A stretch of 27,938 nucleotides of DNA, from the IMG/VR virus record IMGVR_UViG_3300029787_000248, positions 1 through 27,938 of that record. One strand, 5' to 3'. The notes beneath the pieces are model-generated. The model was given only the letters and a program-made list of their open reading frames with translations, was not told the DNA's origin and searched no databases. Shown here piece after piece: positions 1-4,950 of this stretch. This DNA is from a virus. The translations under genes and the position numbers were made by a program. The number at the start of each line of letters is the position of its first letter. The first letter of the stretch is position 1.

Positions 1-2
1 GA

Positions 3-16
3 CGCAGGGTCGCAGG
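3..16 (+). repeat. CGCAGGGTCGCAGG repeat, copy 1
   Basis: A 14-nt sequence made of a doubled CGCAGG unit separated by GT. It recurs at 750-763, as 13 nt at 772-784, and at 881-894. This copy ends 3 nt before a promoter-like -35 hexamer (TTGACT at 20-25), as the 750 copy ends 2 nt before TTGACA. It may be an activator or sigma-contact site. It sits at the window edge, so more copies could lie to the left. Confidence 0.75.
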
Positions 17-19
17 GGT

Positions 20-47
20 TTGACTACACTAGTTTTTGTGATACACT
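20..47 (+). promoter_or_regulatory. Predicted sigma70-type promoter for the GP88 gene
   Basis: The -35 is TTGACT (20-25) and the -10 is TACACT (42-47), with a 16-nt spacer. The predicted start near base 54 would put a small stem-loop (55-76) at the very 5' end of the transcript. The CGCAGGGTCGCAGG repeat lies just upstream. The call rests on consensus matching by eye. Confidence 0.5.
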
Positions 48-54
48 GTACCTA

Positions 55-76
55 GTTTTATTTGGAGGACTAAAAC
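55..76 (+). promoter_or_regulatory. Leader stem-loop presenting the Shine-Dalgarno sequence
   Basis: GTTTTA (55-60) and TAAAAC (71-76) are perfect inverted repeats enclosing a 10-nt loop, TTTGGAGGAC, which contains the GGAGG ribosome-binding site of the gene starting at 78. Bases 61-73 are perfectly complementary to 808-820, and that second segment largely forms the loop of another hairpin. This makes the leader a candidate target for loop-loop (kissing) antisense control. Confidence 0.5.
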
Positions 77-77
77 A

Positions 78-680
78 ATGAAATCTAAAATACTTTCACA
101 CCCGTCAAAGATGCCATGTCCGGCAATATCATTGGACGCTCGAGCATGCAAAACGGGATCGAAGCTCGCAGAGATCGAAGGCACAGTTTGCCATGATTGC
201 TATGCGCTCAAGGGTTTCTATCGTATGCCCAATACCAGAAACGCCATGCAAAGACGCATGGATTTTATGACCAGTTTGGAATTCGTACCAAAGATGGTCG
301 AAGAACTACGCCAGTTTTGCACCAATGGATACTTTCGTTGGTTCGATTCTGGCGACGTGCAAAGCGTACAGATGGCCACCAATATCTTAGAGGTATGCCG
401 ACAGACTCCAGAGATTAAACATTGGATACCGTCCAAAGAGCCCGCCATTTGGAAAGATGCCCTCGCGCAAACGGAACAGCCGAACAATGCTATTGTTCGC
501 ATGAGCGCGACCAAAATTGATTCGGCTGCGTCCAACAAATGGGCGCATACGTCCACCGTTCACAAGGATCGAGACCCGTTCGGCCAAGCTTGTCCTGCCA
601 GTTTACAAGGCAACAAATGTCTCGATTGCAGAAGCTGTTGGAATACGAACGTGGCAAATGTTTCCTACAGCTTTCACTAA
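78..680 (+). CDS. GP88-family phage protein, Cys-rich
   Basis: A 200-aa protein that I recognise by pattern as the phage GP88 (mycobacteriophage gene 88) family. It has the N-terminal core CHDCYALKGFYR with Cys38 and Cys41, then an aromatic FRWFDSGDVQS stretch and a later HWIPSKEP segment. Further cysteines at 14 and 24, and a C-terminal cluster C172, C181, C184 and C187, could bind a metal or iron-sulfur centre; that is inference. The biochemical role of the family is not known to me. The start is fixed by a strong GGAGG 9 nt upstream. It has its own promoter (20-47), and the region downstream ends in a strong terminator (830-853), so it is probably a separate transcription unit from the divergent region that follows. 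Confidence 0.8.
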   Translation: MKSKILSHPSKMPCPAISLDARACKTGSKLAEIEGTVCHDCYALKGFYRMPNTRNAMQRRMDFMTSLEFVPKMVEELRQFCTNGYFRWFDSGDVQSVQMATNILEVCRQTPEIKHWIPSKEPAIWKDALAQTEQPNNAIVRMSATKIDSAASNKWAHTSTVHKDRDPFGQACPASLQGNKCLDCRSCWNTNVANVSYSFH

Positions 681-765
681 TCCAACCACAGGGGCTCCGG
701 CCCCCACCCTGGGGTTCTGCCGCCAAGATCATATACATATATACAAGGGCGCAGGGTCGCAGGAC
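681..765 (+). other. Non-coding spacer after the GP88 gene, with GC hairpin and repeat copy
   Basis: No convincing gene is seen. GGGGC (691-695), loop TCCG and GCCCC (700-704) form a small perfect hairpin, but no T-run follows, so it is not a clear terminator. An AT-rich stretch (729-746) of alternating TA/CA follows. Copy 2 of the 14-nt repeat is at 750-763, next to the -35 of the second promoter. Confidence 0.5.
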
Positions 766-784
766 TTGACACGCAGGGTCGCAG
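750..784 (+). repeat. CGCAGGGTCGCAGG repeat, copies 2 and 3
   Basis: Copy 2 (750-763) is a perfect 14-mer. Copy 3 (772-784) matches 13 nt. The two flank a perfect TTGACA -35 hexamer (766-771), so copy 2 sits upstream of the promoter and copy 3 fills its spacer. A protein bound to copy 2 could activate, and one bound to copy 3 could repress. Confidence 0.75.
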
Positions 785-794
785 AGCGCAGAAT
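766..794 (+). promoter_or_regulatory. Predicted promoter for a short non-coding transcript
   Basis: The -35 TTGACA (766-771) matches consensus perfectly. A 17-nt spacer is followed by CAGAAT (789-794), a 4/6 match to the -10. The expected start near 801 coincides with the first base of the stem-loop at 801-823. No gene follows on this strand before the terminator at 830-853, so the predicted product is an RNA of about 50-55 nt. Confidence 0.4.
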
Positions 795-800
795 CACTAC

Positions 801-853
801 CAGTTTCTTAGTCCTCCAAACTGAGAACCAACCCCTCTTCGGAGGGGTTTTTT
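801..853 (+). ncRNA. Candidate small antisense RNA (anti-Shine-Dalgarno loop plus terminator)
   Basis: CAGTTT (801-806) pairs with AAACTG (818-823) around an 11-nt loop, CTTAGTCCTCC, and a UUCG-capped intrinsic terminator (830-853) follows 6 nt later. Bases 808-820 are an exact 13-nt reverse complement of 61-73, the ribosome-binding region of the GP88 gene. Ten bases (811-820) also match TTTGGAGGAC at 2147-2156, the ribosome-binding site of the first early-operon gene. Two arrangements are possible: a separate RNA from the promoter at 766-794, or the 3' UTR of the GP88 mRNA folding back on its own 5' end. No expression evidence is available. Confidence 0.45.
830..853 (+). terminator. Rho-independent terminator with UUCG tetraloop
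   Basis: AACCCCTC (830-837), loop TTCG (838-841) and GAGGGGTT (842-849) make a perfect 8-bp stem closed by the extra-stable C(UUCG)G loop. A T-run at 848-853 follows. It ends rightward transcripts (GP88 mRNA or the candidate small RNA). The TAA stop of the leftward nuclease gene begins inside the T-run. Confidence 0.85.
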
Positions 854-1286
854 ATTGGGCAAATGCCTGATGAGAAAGGGCGCAGGGTCGCAGGGTTTGG
901 TCAGCTTGATCGCGGATCGCCTGGAACACAGACTCAATATCCTCGAGCCTAGAACCTTCAGTATGGAACACCCCCTCAGAAGCCAAGGTTCTCGCTTCAC
1001 GGCTCTCAAATAAATATAGGCTACCCGACCCTTGGTGCTTAACTAAGATGAACGAGAGACCTCCTGCGTGACTGTGTGAGATATGCCAAGCAGTTTGCTG
1101 TGGACTCAACTTCACTTTATTACTTTTAATTACCTTCAGTTCTATCCAGAATGATATTGATTCCCAAACGATATAAAGATCAGGCATCCCTGCTGAGACT
1201 CTGTTCTCCAACCTCCAAGCGTAACAATTTTTCGGTAGTTTCTTTCGGATCGCCGTCCAAAAGTTCGCTTCGGGTCCTCGTGACAT
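852..1286 (-). CDS. PD-(D/E)XK nuclease (VRR-NUC-like)
   Basis: A 144-aa protein with the core of a small PD-(D/E)XK nuclease: an N-terminal helix with Glu6, then RLENRVSAGMPDLY with Asp36, a hydrophobic strand leading to IELK with Glu49 and Lys51, and LSPQQ (Gln63/64) after it. This order fits VRR-NUC or Holliday-junction-resolvase-like phage nucleases. The ATG at 1286 has GGAG 9 nt upstream and is needed to include the first helix, so the gene overlaps the end of the terminase small subunit by 107 nt in another frame. Its last ~15 codons run through a copy of the CGCAGGGTCGCAGG repeat (881-894). A role in packaging or recombination is plausible from position but not shown. Confidence 0.75.
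   Translation of the reverse strand: MSRGPEANFWTAIRKKLPKNCYAWRLENRVSAGMPDLYIVWESISFWIELKVIKSNKVKLSPQQTAWHISHSHAGGLSFILVKHQGSGSLYLFESREARTLASEGVFHTEGSRLEDIESVFQAIRDQADQTLRPCALSHQAFAQ
881..894 (+). repeat. CGCAGGGTCGCAGG repeat, copy 4
   Basis: A perfect copy of the 14-mer, here inside the 3' end of the leftward nuclease gene. It is followed by GTTTGGTCA, resembling the GGTTTGACT after copy 1, but I see no -10 at the right distance. Placement in coding sequence suggests either repeat spread or a degenerated promoter element. Confidence 0.7.
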
Positions 1287-1749
1287 CTTTGAATTCTCCG
1301 TCGATTACTACATGAGGGTATCGTTTTTGAAGATCAGCCAACCGTCCCATAATTTCTTCTCTTGTCATATCATCGATTCGATTAACTGTTTCTCTTCTGT
1401 CGATAGTTAGACCACCCAATGCTGACCGAATTTTTTCTGCGTTGATTGCCGCAGAATATTGACCAACATCTTCCGCACCTTTTGATAGCTCAGACAGTCG
1501 TTTCATTTGACCAATCAGTGTCACTCCGTACTGGCGTTCTCTTTCCTCCCTCAGTTCTTTTATGTGTTCTACTACGTGAGGGTAGTCTTTCCCGTTCAGT
1601 AAAACAGAAGCTGTTTTCGGAGCCACATTCACAGAAAACCCTGCTTTCCTGGCGCACTCCGCATTTGAATAGATGCCTTCGACTATCAGTTTACAGAACT
1701 CTCTTTGGCGGTTCGTCAGCTTCCTCTCAGCCGTAACACTTTTAGTCAT
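1180..1749 (-). CDS. Terminase small subunit
   Basis: A 189-aa protein matching the Terminase_2 type of small subunit, which recognises phage DNA for packaging. The N-terminal domain starts LTNRQREFCKLIVEG and continues through a helix-turn-helix (SNAECARKAGFS). A helical oligomerisation region follows. The ATG at 1749 is preferred over an upstream in-frame ATG at 1791 because AGGAG lies 6 nt before it and the upstream 14 residues overlap the predicted promoter. Downstream in the same direction lies the nuclease, not a terminase large subunit, so the two terminase genes are split in this genome. A leftward promoter with a CGTTACG site in its spacer precedes it (1783-1811). Confidence 0.85.
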   Translation of the reverse strand: MTKSVTAERKLTNRQREFCKLIVEGIYSNAECARKAGFSVNVAPKTASVLLNGKDYPHVVEHIKELREERERQYGVTLIGQMKRLSELSKGAEDVGQYSAAINAEKIRSALGGLTIDRRETVNRIDDMTREEIMGRLADLQKRYPHVVIDGEFKDVTRTRSELLDGDPKETTEKLLRLEVGEQSLSRDA

Positions 1750-2056
1750 AACTTCTCCTATAAGGGTTTGACTAGCCAAATAATGATACAAATCCGTAAC
1801 GTTTTAATCAAAAAATCTAAGCTTTTTGCTGCAAAAGTTAAAAACCATTTTTACGTTTCCGTGGTTCTAGCACCTAGAAACGTTACGGATGTTACGAAAC
1901 AGGGTAAAACGTTACGAGTTCAATCTTTTTTTTTCCCAGGATTTTCAACAATTTATTTTAATCCGTAACATCCGTAATGCTCGTAACGCCTCATTTCAAA
2001 AAAAAAAAATAATTTTTTCTCCATTTCGCTGTGCAACCTTTTAAACACATGTTACG
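1733..2056. promoter_or_regulatory. Cluster of CGTTACG/CGTAACG sites in the divergent control region
   Basis: GTTACG or its complement occurs at 1733-1738, 1795-1800, 1882-1887, 1891-1896, 1911-1916, 1964-1969, 1983-1988 and 2051-2056. A one-base variant is at 1973-1978. The blocks 1881-1896 and 1964-1979 are inverted copies sharing 14 of 16 bases. The rest of 1750-2161 is AT-rich, with A- and T-runs around 1926-1934 and 1999-2019, and has no convincing gene. The arrangement fits repressor operators or replication-origin iterons. Confidence 0.55.
1783..1811 (-). promoter_or_regulatory. Predicted leftward promoter for terminase small subunit and nuclease
   Basis: On the minus strand the -35 is TTGATT (1811-1806) and the -10 is TATCAT (1788-1783), with a 17-nt spacer. 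The spacer contains CGTTACG, one of the repeated sites, so a protein bound there would block this promoter. The predicted start lies about 25-30 nt upstream of the ATG at 1749. Confidence 0.5.
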
Positions 2057-2124
2057 ATGGCCCCGTTGCACTACACATGTACACAGCACTACTGCTTTAA
2101 TTGCGCTAGTCGATAAACATGTGT
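2045..2124. promoter_or_regulatory. Three ACACATGT sites upstream of the early operon
   Basis: ACACATGT lies at 2045-2052 and 2073-2080, and its inverse ACATGTGT at 2117-2124. The core ACATGT is palindromic, as expected for a dimeric repressor. The third copy touches the predicted -10 box (2124-2129). The first overlaps a GTTACG site at 2051-2056, so two regulators may compete there. Confidence 0.45.
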
Positions 2125-2129
2125 ATTGT
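2101..2129 (+). promoter_or_regulatory. Predicted rightward promoter of the early operon
   Basis: The -35-like TTGCGC (2101-2106) and -10-like TATTGT (2124-2129) are separated by 17 nt. Both are imperfect. It is the best candidate between the divergent genes, and an ACATGTGT site overlaps its -10. The leader then carries TTTGGAGGAC (2147-2156), also found in the GP88 leader. Confidence 0.35.
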
Positions 2130-2161
2130 GGCTGACTCATTAATCATTTGGAGGACAAGCA

Positions 2162-2551
2162 ATGGAAACCAAAGTCATGAACACAAGGTACAGGGTTCAA
2201 GTATCAGCAGTCGTATCGGCAGGGGAGCCATCAACAGAGATCAACTGGCCTGTTGACACGATGGGCGAAGCCAAGGCTTTCATCGAAGGTTACAAGATGG
2301 CTGACACATCTCACCTCGCATACTCATTCAAGGTCATAGAGATCAGGGACGTTGGGACTGTTATTTCTGTCCATACCAAAGACGTTTTGAATATTGAGGT
2401 GTTCCGTGATCTATGTTCACACGCCTCAGAAAAAGAAGCTGAGGAGCATCTGGAGTATCTCAAAAGAGAGGAATTATTTGATGAGAATCTTGATGCTTAT
2501 GATTGGCATTTTGTGACTGTGAAAACAGAGGTAGAGGTTAGTTATGACTAA
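2162..2551 (+). CDS. Hypothetical early protein, 129 aa
   Basis: First gene of the small-gene operon. I do not recognise the family. The protein is acidic towards its end, with alternating strand-like and helical segments. There is no membrane segment or cysteine pattern that suggests a function. GGAGG 7 nt before the ATG gives a strong ribosome-binding site, inside the same TTTGGAGGAC block as the GP88 leader. Its last 8 nt overlap the next gene (ATGACTAA), so the two are probably translationally coupled. Confidence 0.75.
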   Translation: METKVMNTRYRVQVSAVVSAGEPSTEINWPVDTMGEAKAFIEGYKMADTSHLAYSFKVIEIRDVGTVISVHTKDVLNIEVFRDLCSHASEKEAEEHLEYLKREELFDENLDAYDWHFVTVKTEVEVSYD

Positions 2552-2750
2552 GCATCAAAAAGATCTTTTGAAGTCCATGAAAGTTCTTGGTCAAAGAATC
2601 GAGGCTGACACAAAGAATGCGTCACAGCTTGAAGAGCAAGAACAGGACTTATTGTACAGGTTTCTAGACACCTTACCGGACAATGGTAAGAGCGTACCTC
2701 TTCAATCAATCGCTGATCTTGTGAATTCAACGGAGGTGAATAGTGACTAA
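2544..2750 (+). CDS. Hypothetical early protein, 68 aa
   Basis: A small, charged, mostly helical protein of unknown function. It starts with ATG inside the last codons of the previous gene (8-nt overlap) and ends in an 8-nt overlap with the next one. The start sequence TGACTAAGCA is identical at this gene and the next, suggesting that the coupled junction was copied or selected. No recognised domain. Confidence 0.7.
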   Translation: MTKHQKDLLKSMKVLGQRIEADTKNASQLEEQEQDLLYRFLDTLPDNGKSVPLQSIADLVNSTEVNSD

Positions 2751-2994
2751 GCAAATGAAAGCGATCCACACTGAAATTATCAATCATGTGGATTATCAAC
2801 ATGAGTTGGAAAAGTCGTATGAGATTTACTACGAAGCGGACGAAGAGACCGGAGCCGTTCTCAGCGTCACTGAGATCATTGAACTGCCACGTCAGACCTT
2901 TGACGAGGTCAGGTATGACTCAATGCTTTGGCAACACCTTGTCAAGAAGTTTCAACCAGACGGCACGGAAGAAGAACAGGAGCAAGAGCTATGA
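2743..2994 (+). CDS. Hypothetical early protein, 83 aa, GTG start
   Basis: An acidic small protein (Glu/Asp-rich from residue 24 and a Glu/Gln tail) of unknown function. The GTG start at 2743 has GGAGGT 5 nt upstream and overlaps the preceding stop by 8 nt. An in-frame ATG at 2755 is possible but has poorer spacing. Acidic early proteins of this size in phages often act as inhibitors or DNA mimics, but nothing specific supports that here. Confidence 0.65.
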   Translation: MTKQMKAIHTEIINHVDYQHELEKSYEIYYEADEETGAVLSVTEIIELPRQTFDEVRYDSMLWQHLVKKFQPDGTEEEQEQEL

Positions 2995-3227
2995 CAGTCA
3001 TAATCGACGTTCAGCAAGTAGGAACCTGCAATGCAAGTTTAAATCAGTGCATCGATGAATTTAATACGAAGCGAGCGGGGCAGGGGTTTCTGTCCTGCTC
3101 TTCTGAGGATTCTCAGATGATTGATCAGATTGTCGGACAATGCACCGATTTCATCAACGAACACCAACCGCACTTTGATTGGTGTTCCATGAAAGTTGTG
3201 GTTAAGGAACAGGAGGACGAACTATGA
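2991..3227 (+). CDS. Hypothetical early protein, 78 aa
   Basis: Unknown small protein with five cysteines (CNASLNQC, SCSSED, QCTDF, WCSMK). The ATG at 2991 overlaps the previous stop by 4 nt (ATGA) and has AGGAG upstream. The open frame extends upstream to an ATG at 2928, but that would overlap the previous gene by 67 nt without a good ribosome-binding site, so the shorter form is chosen. Confidence 0.65.
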   Translation: MTVIIDVQQVGTCNASLNQCIDEFNTKRAGQGFLSCSSEDSQMIDQIVGQCTDFINEHQPHFDWCSMKVVVKEQEDEL

Positions 3228-3466
3228 TTTACGCTAGAGAATTCTGGTTTAGCCCACGGCTACATGAAAGCATTACCTCGCATGTCAGAGAGCGCACACT
3301 GACTGATGACATGCGACACGACGAGGCTTTATCCATCATTGAAAAGTTGAAGGAAAAGTCAAACGAGCAACTAGGCGAGATGGTGCGTGAATGGTTAGAG
3401 CATCCAGACGTTCAAGCATACCCACGCGATTTTACTGAGTGGGTGAATGAGGTCACCATCGAATGA
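3224..3466 (+). CDS. Hypothetical early protein, 80 aa
   Basis: Unknown protein, mostly helical and charged, with an aromatic N-terminus. GGAGGAC lies 5 nt before its ATG, and it overlaps the genes on both sides by 4 nt (ATGA). No family recognised. Confidence 0.7.
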   Translation: MIYAREFWFSPRLHESITSHVRERTLTDDMRHDEALSIIEKLKEKSNEQLGEMVREWLEHPDVQAYPRDFTEWVNEVTIE

Positions 3467-3579
3467 ATTTTTTTGATACAGCCACGTACTACCTGATCAT
3501 GTCCGTGGTCGGGTGGTCACTGGTCATCCTACAGATCACATGTGTGGTTTGGTTTTTAAAAAGTTGGAGGAAGAAATGA
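3463..3579 (+). CDS. 38-aa single-pass membrane peptide
   Basis: A tiny gene fitted between its neighbours by ATGA overlaps at both ends. The peptide has a short N-terminus, one hydrophobic segment of about 22 residues (roughly residues 9-31, containing LIMSVVGWSLVILQ) and a basic tail ending KSWRKK, which predicts an inner-membrane protein with its C-terminus in the cytoplasm. Function is unknown. Its place in the early operon argues against a holin; superinfection exclusion or membrane effects on the host are guesses. The exact fit of both overlaps is the main support that it is a gene. Confidence 0.6.
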   Translation: MNFFDTATYYLIMSVVGWSLVILQITCVVWFLKSWRKK

Positions 3580-4787
3580 GATACGCGACAGTCTGTTCGG
3601 GTGTTGAAGCCTGTTCCGTGGCGTGGGAGCCATTGGGTTGGCAACCAGTTTTCTTTTCTGAGATTGAGGACTTCCCGTCGGAGGTTCTCAGCACACATTA
3701 TCCAAGCGTCCCCAACCATGGGGACATGACAAACTTTGAGGAGTGGGGTTATGAAAGAGGATCAATTGATGTTATTTGCGGAGGAACACCTTGTCAGTCT
3801 TTCTCCGTTGCAGGACTCAGAAGAGGACTCAGCGATAACAGAGGGAATCTTGCGCTCACTTTTTGCCGAATGGTTGATCAGTTGCGCCCCAAGTACTTCA
3901 TCTGGGAAAACGTTGCCGGTTGTCTGTCATCCAACGGAGGACGGGACTTTGGTTCCATCACAGGGGCGATGGCAGAATTCGGGTATTCATTCGGATGGCG
4001 TGTGTTTGACGCACAATACTTTGGAGTCCCCCAGAGACGACGTAGAGTCTTTCTTGTTGGATGTTCTACAGGACAACCAGAACATATCCGACAAATATTG
4101 TTTGAGCCAGAGGGCGGCAGAAGGAATCCTACGGAGAGCCAAGAGACGGGGCAAGACATTACCCGAAACACTAGAGACGGCACTGAGGTCTTTGATTTCC
4201 AACGAATTGGTCAGTACGGAACCAAGGGCGTAGGATCGACTTGCATGGCGCGGGACTACAAGGACTCAAAGGACTTGGTCGTGTACGAATACCACGGTCA
4301 CGATTCCAGAGTCAAAGAGCTAGATCAGACGTGTCAGACCGTCACATCCAGATGGGGGACGGGTGGCAATAATGTGCCATTGGTTTCGTTCAGTTCAAAT
4401 ATGTCTGAGCCTGACGTGCTTGAGAACGTAGCACCGACGGTCAAGGTTGGTGGCAGTGGGTGCAGTAATCCCCCTGCCATTGCGTATGGCTTGAGAACCT
4501 CCAACACCAAATCAAATGGTTGGGGCATTCAAGAAAACAGAACGCACACGCTTGATGCATCAGGAGGAACGCATACCGTTGCAACAGAAAAACTGGTGCG
4601 TCGGTTGACACCGATTGAAGTCGAACGGTTACAGGGTTTTCCAGACGACTACACAAGTATTCCGTGGCGCGGCAAGACCGCACCGGATAGCCGTCGCTAT
4701 AAGGCGATGGGTAATAGCATGGCTGTTCCGGTCATGCGTTGGTTAGGTCAGCGTATCGCTGACATTGAGGAGGGTAACAATGAGTAA
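3576..4787 (+). CDS. DNA cytosine-C5 methyltransferase
   Basis: A 403-aa enzyme that transfers a methyl group from S-adenosylmethionine to cytosine C5. Family motifs appear in order: motif I near residues 3-11 (ATVCSGVEA), motif IV GGTPCQSFSVAG with catalytic Cys73, motif VI ENV (111-113), motif VIII QRRRRVFLVG (153-162), then a target-recognition region, and motifs IX/X (RRLTPIEVERLQGFP and KAMGNSMAVPV) near the end. All catalytic motifs are intact. GGAGG 7 nt upstream fixes the ATG at 3576, not an earlier in-frame ATG at 3513. No restriction enzyme is next to it, so it is an orphan enzyme, probably protecting phage DNA or altering regulation. A nested +1-frame reading frame lies at 3751-4233. 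Confidence 0.93.
   Translation: MRYATVCSGVEACSVAWEPLGWQPVFFSEIEDFPSEVLSTHYPSVPNHGDMTNFEEWGYERGSIDVICGGTPCQSFSVAGLRRGLSDNRGNLALTFCRMVDQLRPKYFIWENVAGCLSSNGGRDFGSITGAMAEFGYSFGWRVFDAQYFGVPQRRRRVFLVGCSTGQPEHIRQILFEPEGGRRNPTESQETGQDITRNTRDGTEVFDFQRIGQYGTKGVGSTCMARDYKDSKDLVVYEYHGHDSRVKELDQTCQTVTSRWGTGGNNVPLVSFSSNMSEPDVLENVAPTVKVGGSGCSNPPAIAYGLRTSNTKSNGWGIQENRTHTLDASGGTHTVATEKLVRRLTPIEVERLQGFPDDYTSIPWRGKTAPDSRRYKAMGNSMAVPVMRWLGQRIADIEEGNNE
3751..4233 (+). CDS. Candidate nested gene in the +1 frame of the methyltransferase, 160 aa
   Basis: A complete reading frame inside the methyltransferase gene. GAGGAG (3738-3743) lies 7 nt before its ATG, an ideal spacing, though the same bases encode Glu-Glu of the methyltransferase. 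The product begins MKEDQLMLFAEE, is polar with scattered Cys, and ends in a basic helix (CLSQRAAEGILRRAKRRGK then LPETLETAL). From memory, phage proteins with tails like YFLS-KAC-GILRRA-KRGK-LP are often annotated beside or over such methyltransferases, but I cannot verify this. It may be a true overlapping gene or only a frame shadow preserved by constraint on the methyltransferase. Confidence 0.4.
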   Translation: MKEDQLMLFAEEHLVSLSPLQDSEEDSAITEGILRSLFAEWLISCAPSTSSGKTLPVVCHPTEDGTLVPSQGRWQNSGIHSDGVCLTHNTLESPRDDVESFLLDVLQDNQNISDKYCLSQRAAEGILRRAKRRGKTLPETLETALRSLISNELVSTEPRA

Positions 4788-4932
4788 GGTTAAGATGAAA
4801 TATTACGTTGAGCTTTCCGGCTTTACAAAAGACGATCCAAATTTTTTCGTTTATGTAATGTCGGACTCCGTTAAACAAATTGAATCGATGTTTTGCGAAT
4901 ACAACATTATTTGTATTGACCAAGTTGATTAG
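4780..4932 (+). CDS. Hypothetical early protein, 50 aa
   Basis: A small unknown protein beginning MSKVKMKYYVELSG, with a strand-helix-strand pattern ending in YNIICIDQVD, possibly a compact alpha/beta fold. Its ATG overlaps the methyltransferase stop by 8 nt and has GGAGGG upstream. The start context GTAACAATGAGTAA is shared with the gene at 8631 and, in part, with the gene at 4951. Confidence 0.6.
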   Translation: MSKVKMKYYVELSGFTKDDPNFFVYVMSDSVKQIESMFCEYNIICIDQVD

Positions 4933-4950
4933 GAGAAGAGGAGAGTAACA

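Noticed and set aside
691-704. GC hairpin as the GP88 terminator
   Set aside because: No T-run follows it; the hairpin at 830-853 is far better.
517-870. 117-aa rightward frame across the GP88 end and spacer
   Set aside because: It overlaps a well supported gene, has no ribosome-binding site and reads through the repeats and terminator.
3-894. CRISPR-like array from the repeated CGCAGGGTCGCAGG
   Set aside because: Units are too short, spacing is irregular (one copy lies in a gene), and there are no regular spacers or cas genes.
1750-1791. Extended start of the terminase small subunit at 1791
   Set aside because: The extra 14 residues lie over the predicted promoter -10 and have no ribosome-binding site, while ATG 1749 has AGGAG.
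1705-1968. 87-aa rightward frame in the control region
   Set aside because: No ribosome-binding site or recognisable sequence, and the region is packed with operator-like repeats.
3513-3575. Extended start of the cytosine methyltransferase
   Set aside because: Motif I begins right after the ATG at 3576, which has a strong ribosome-binding site and an ATGA overlap; the extension would overlap the membrane peptide gene.
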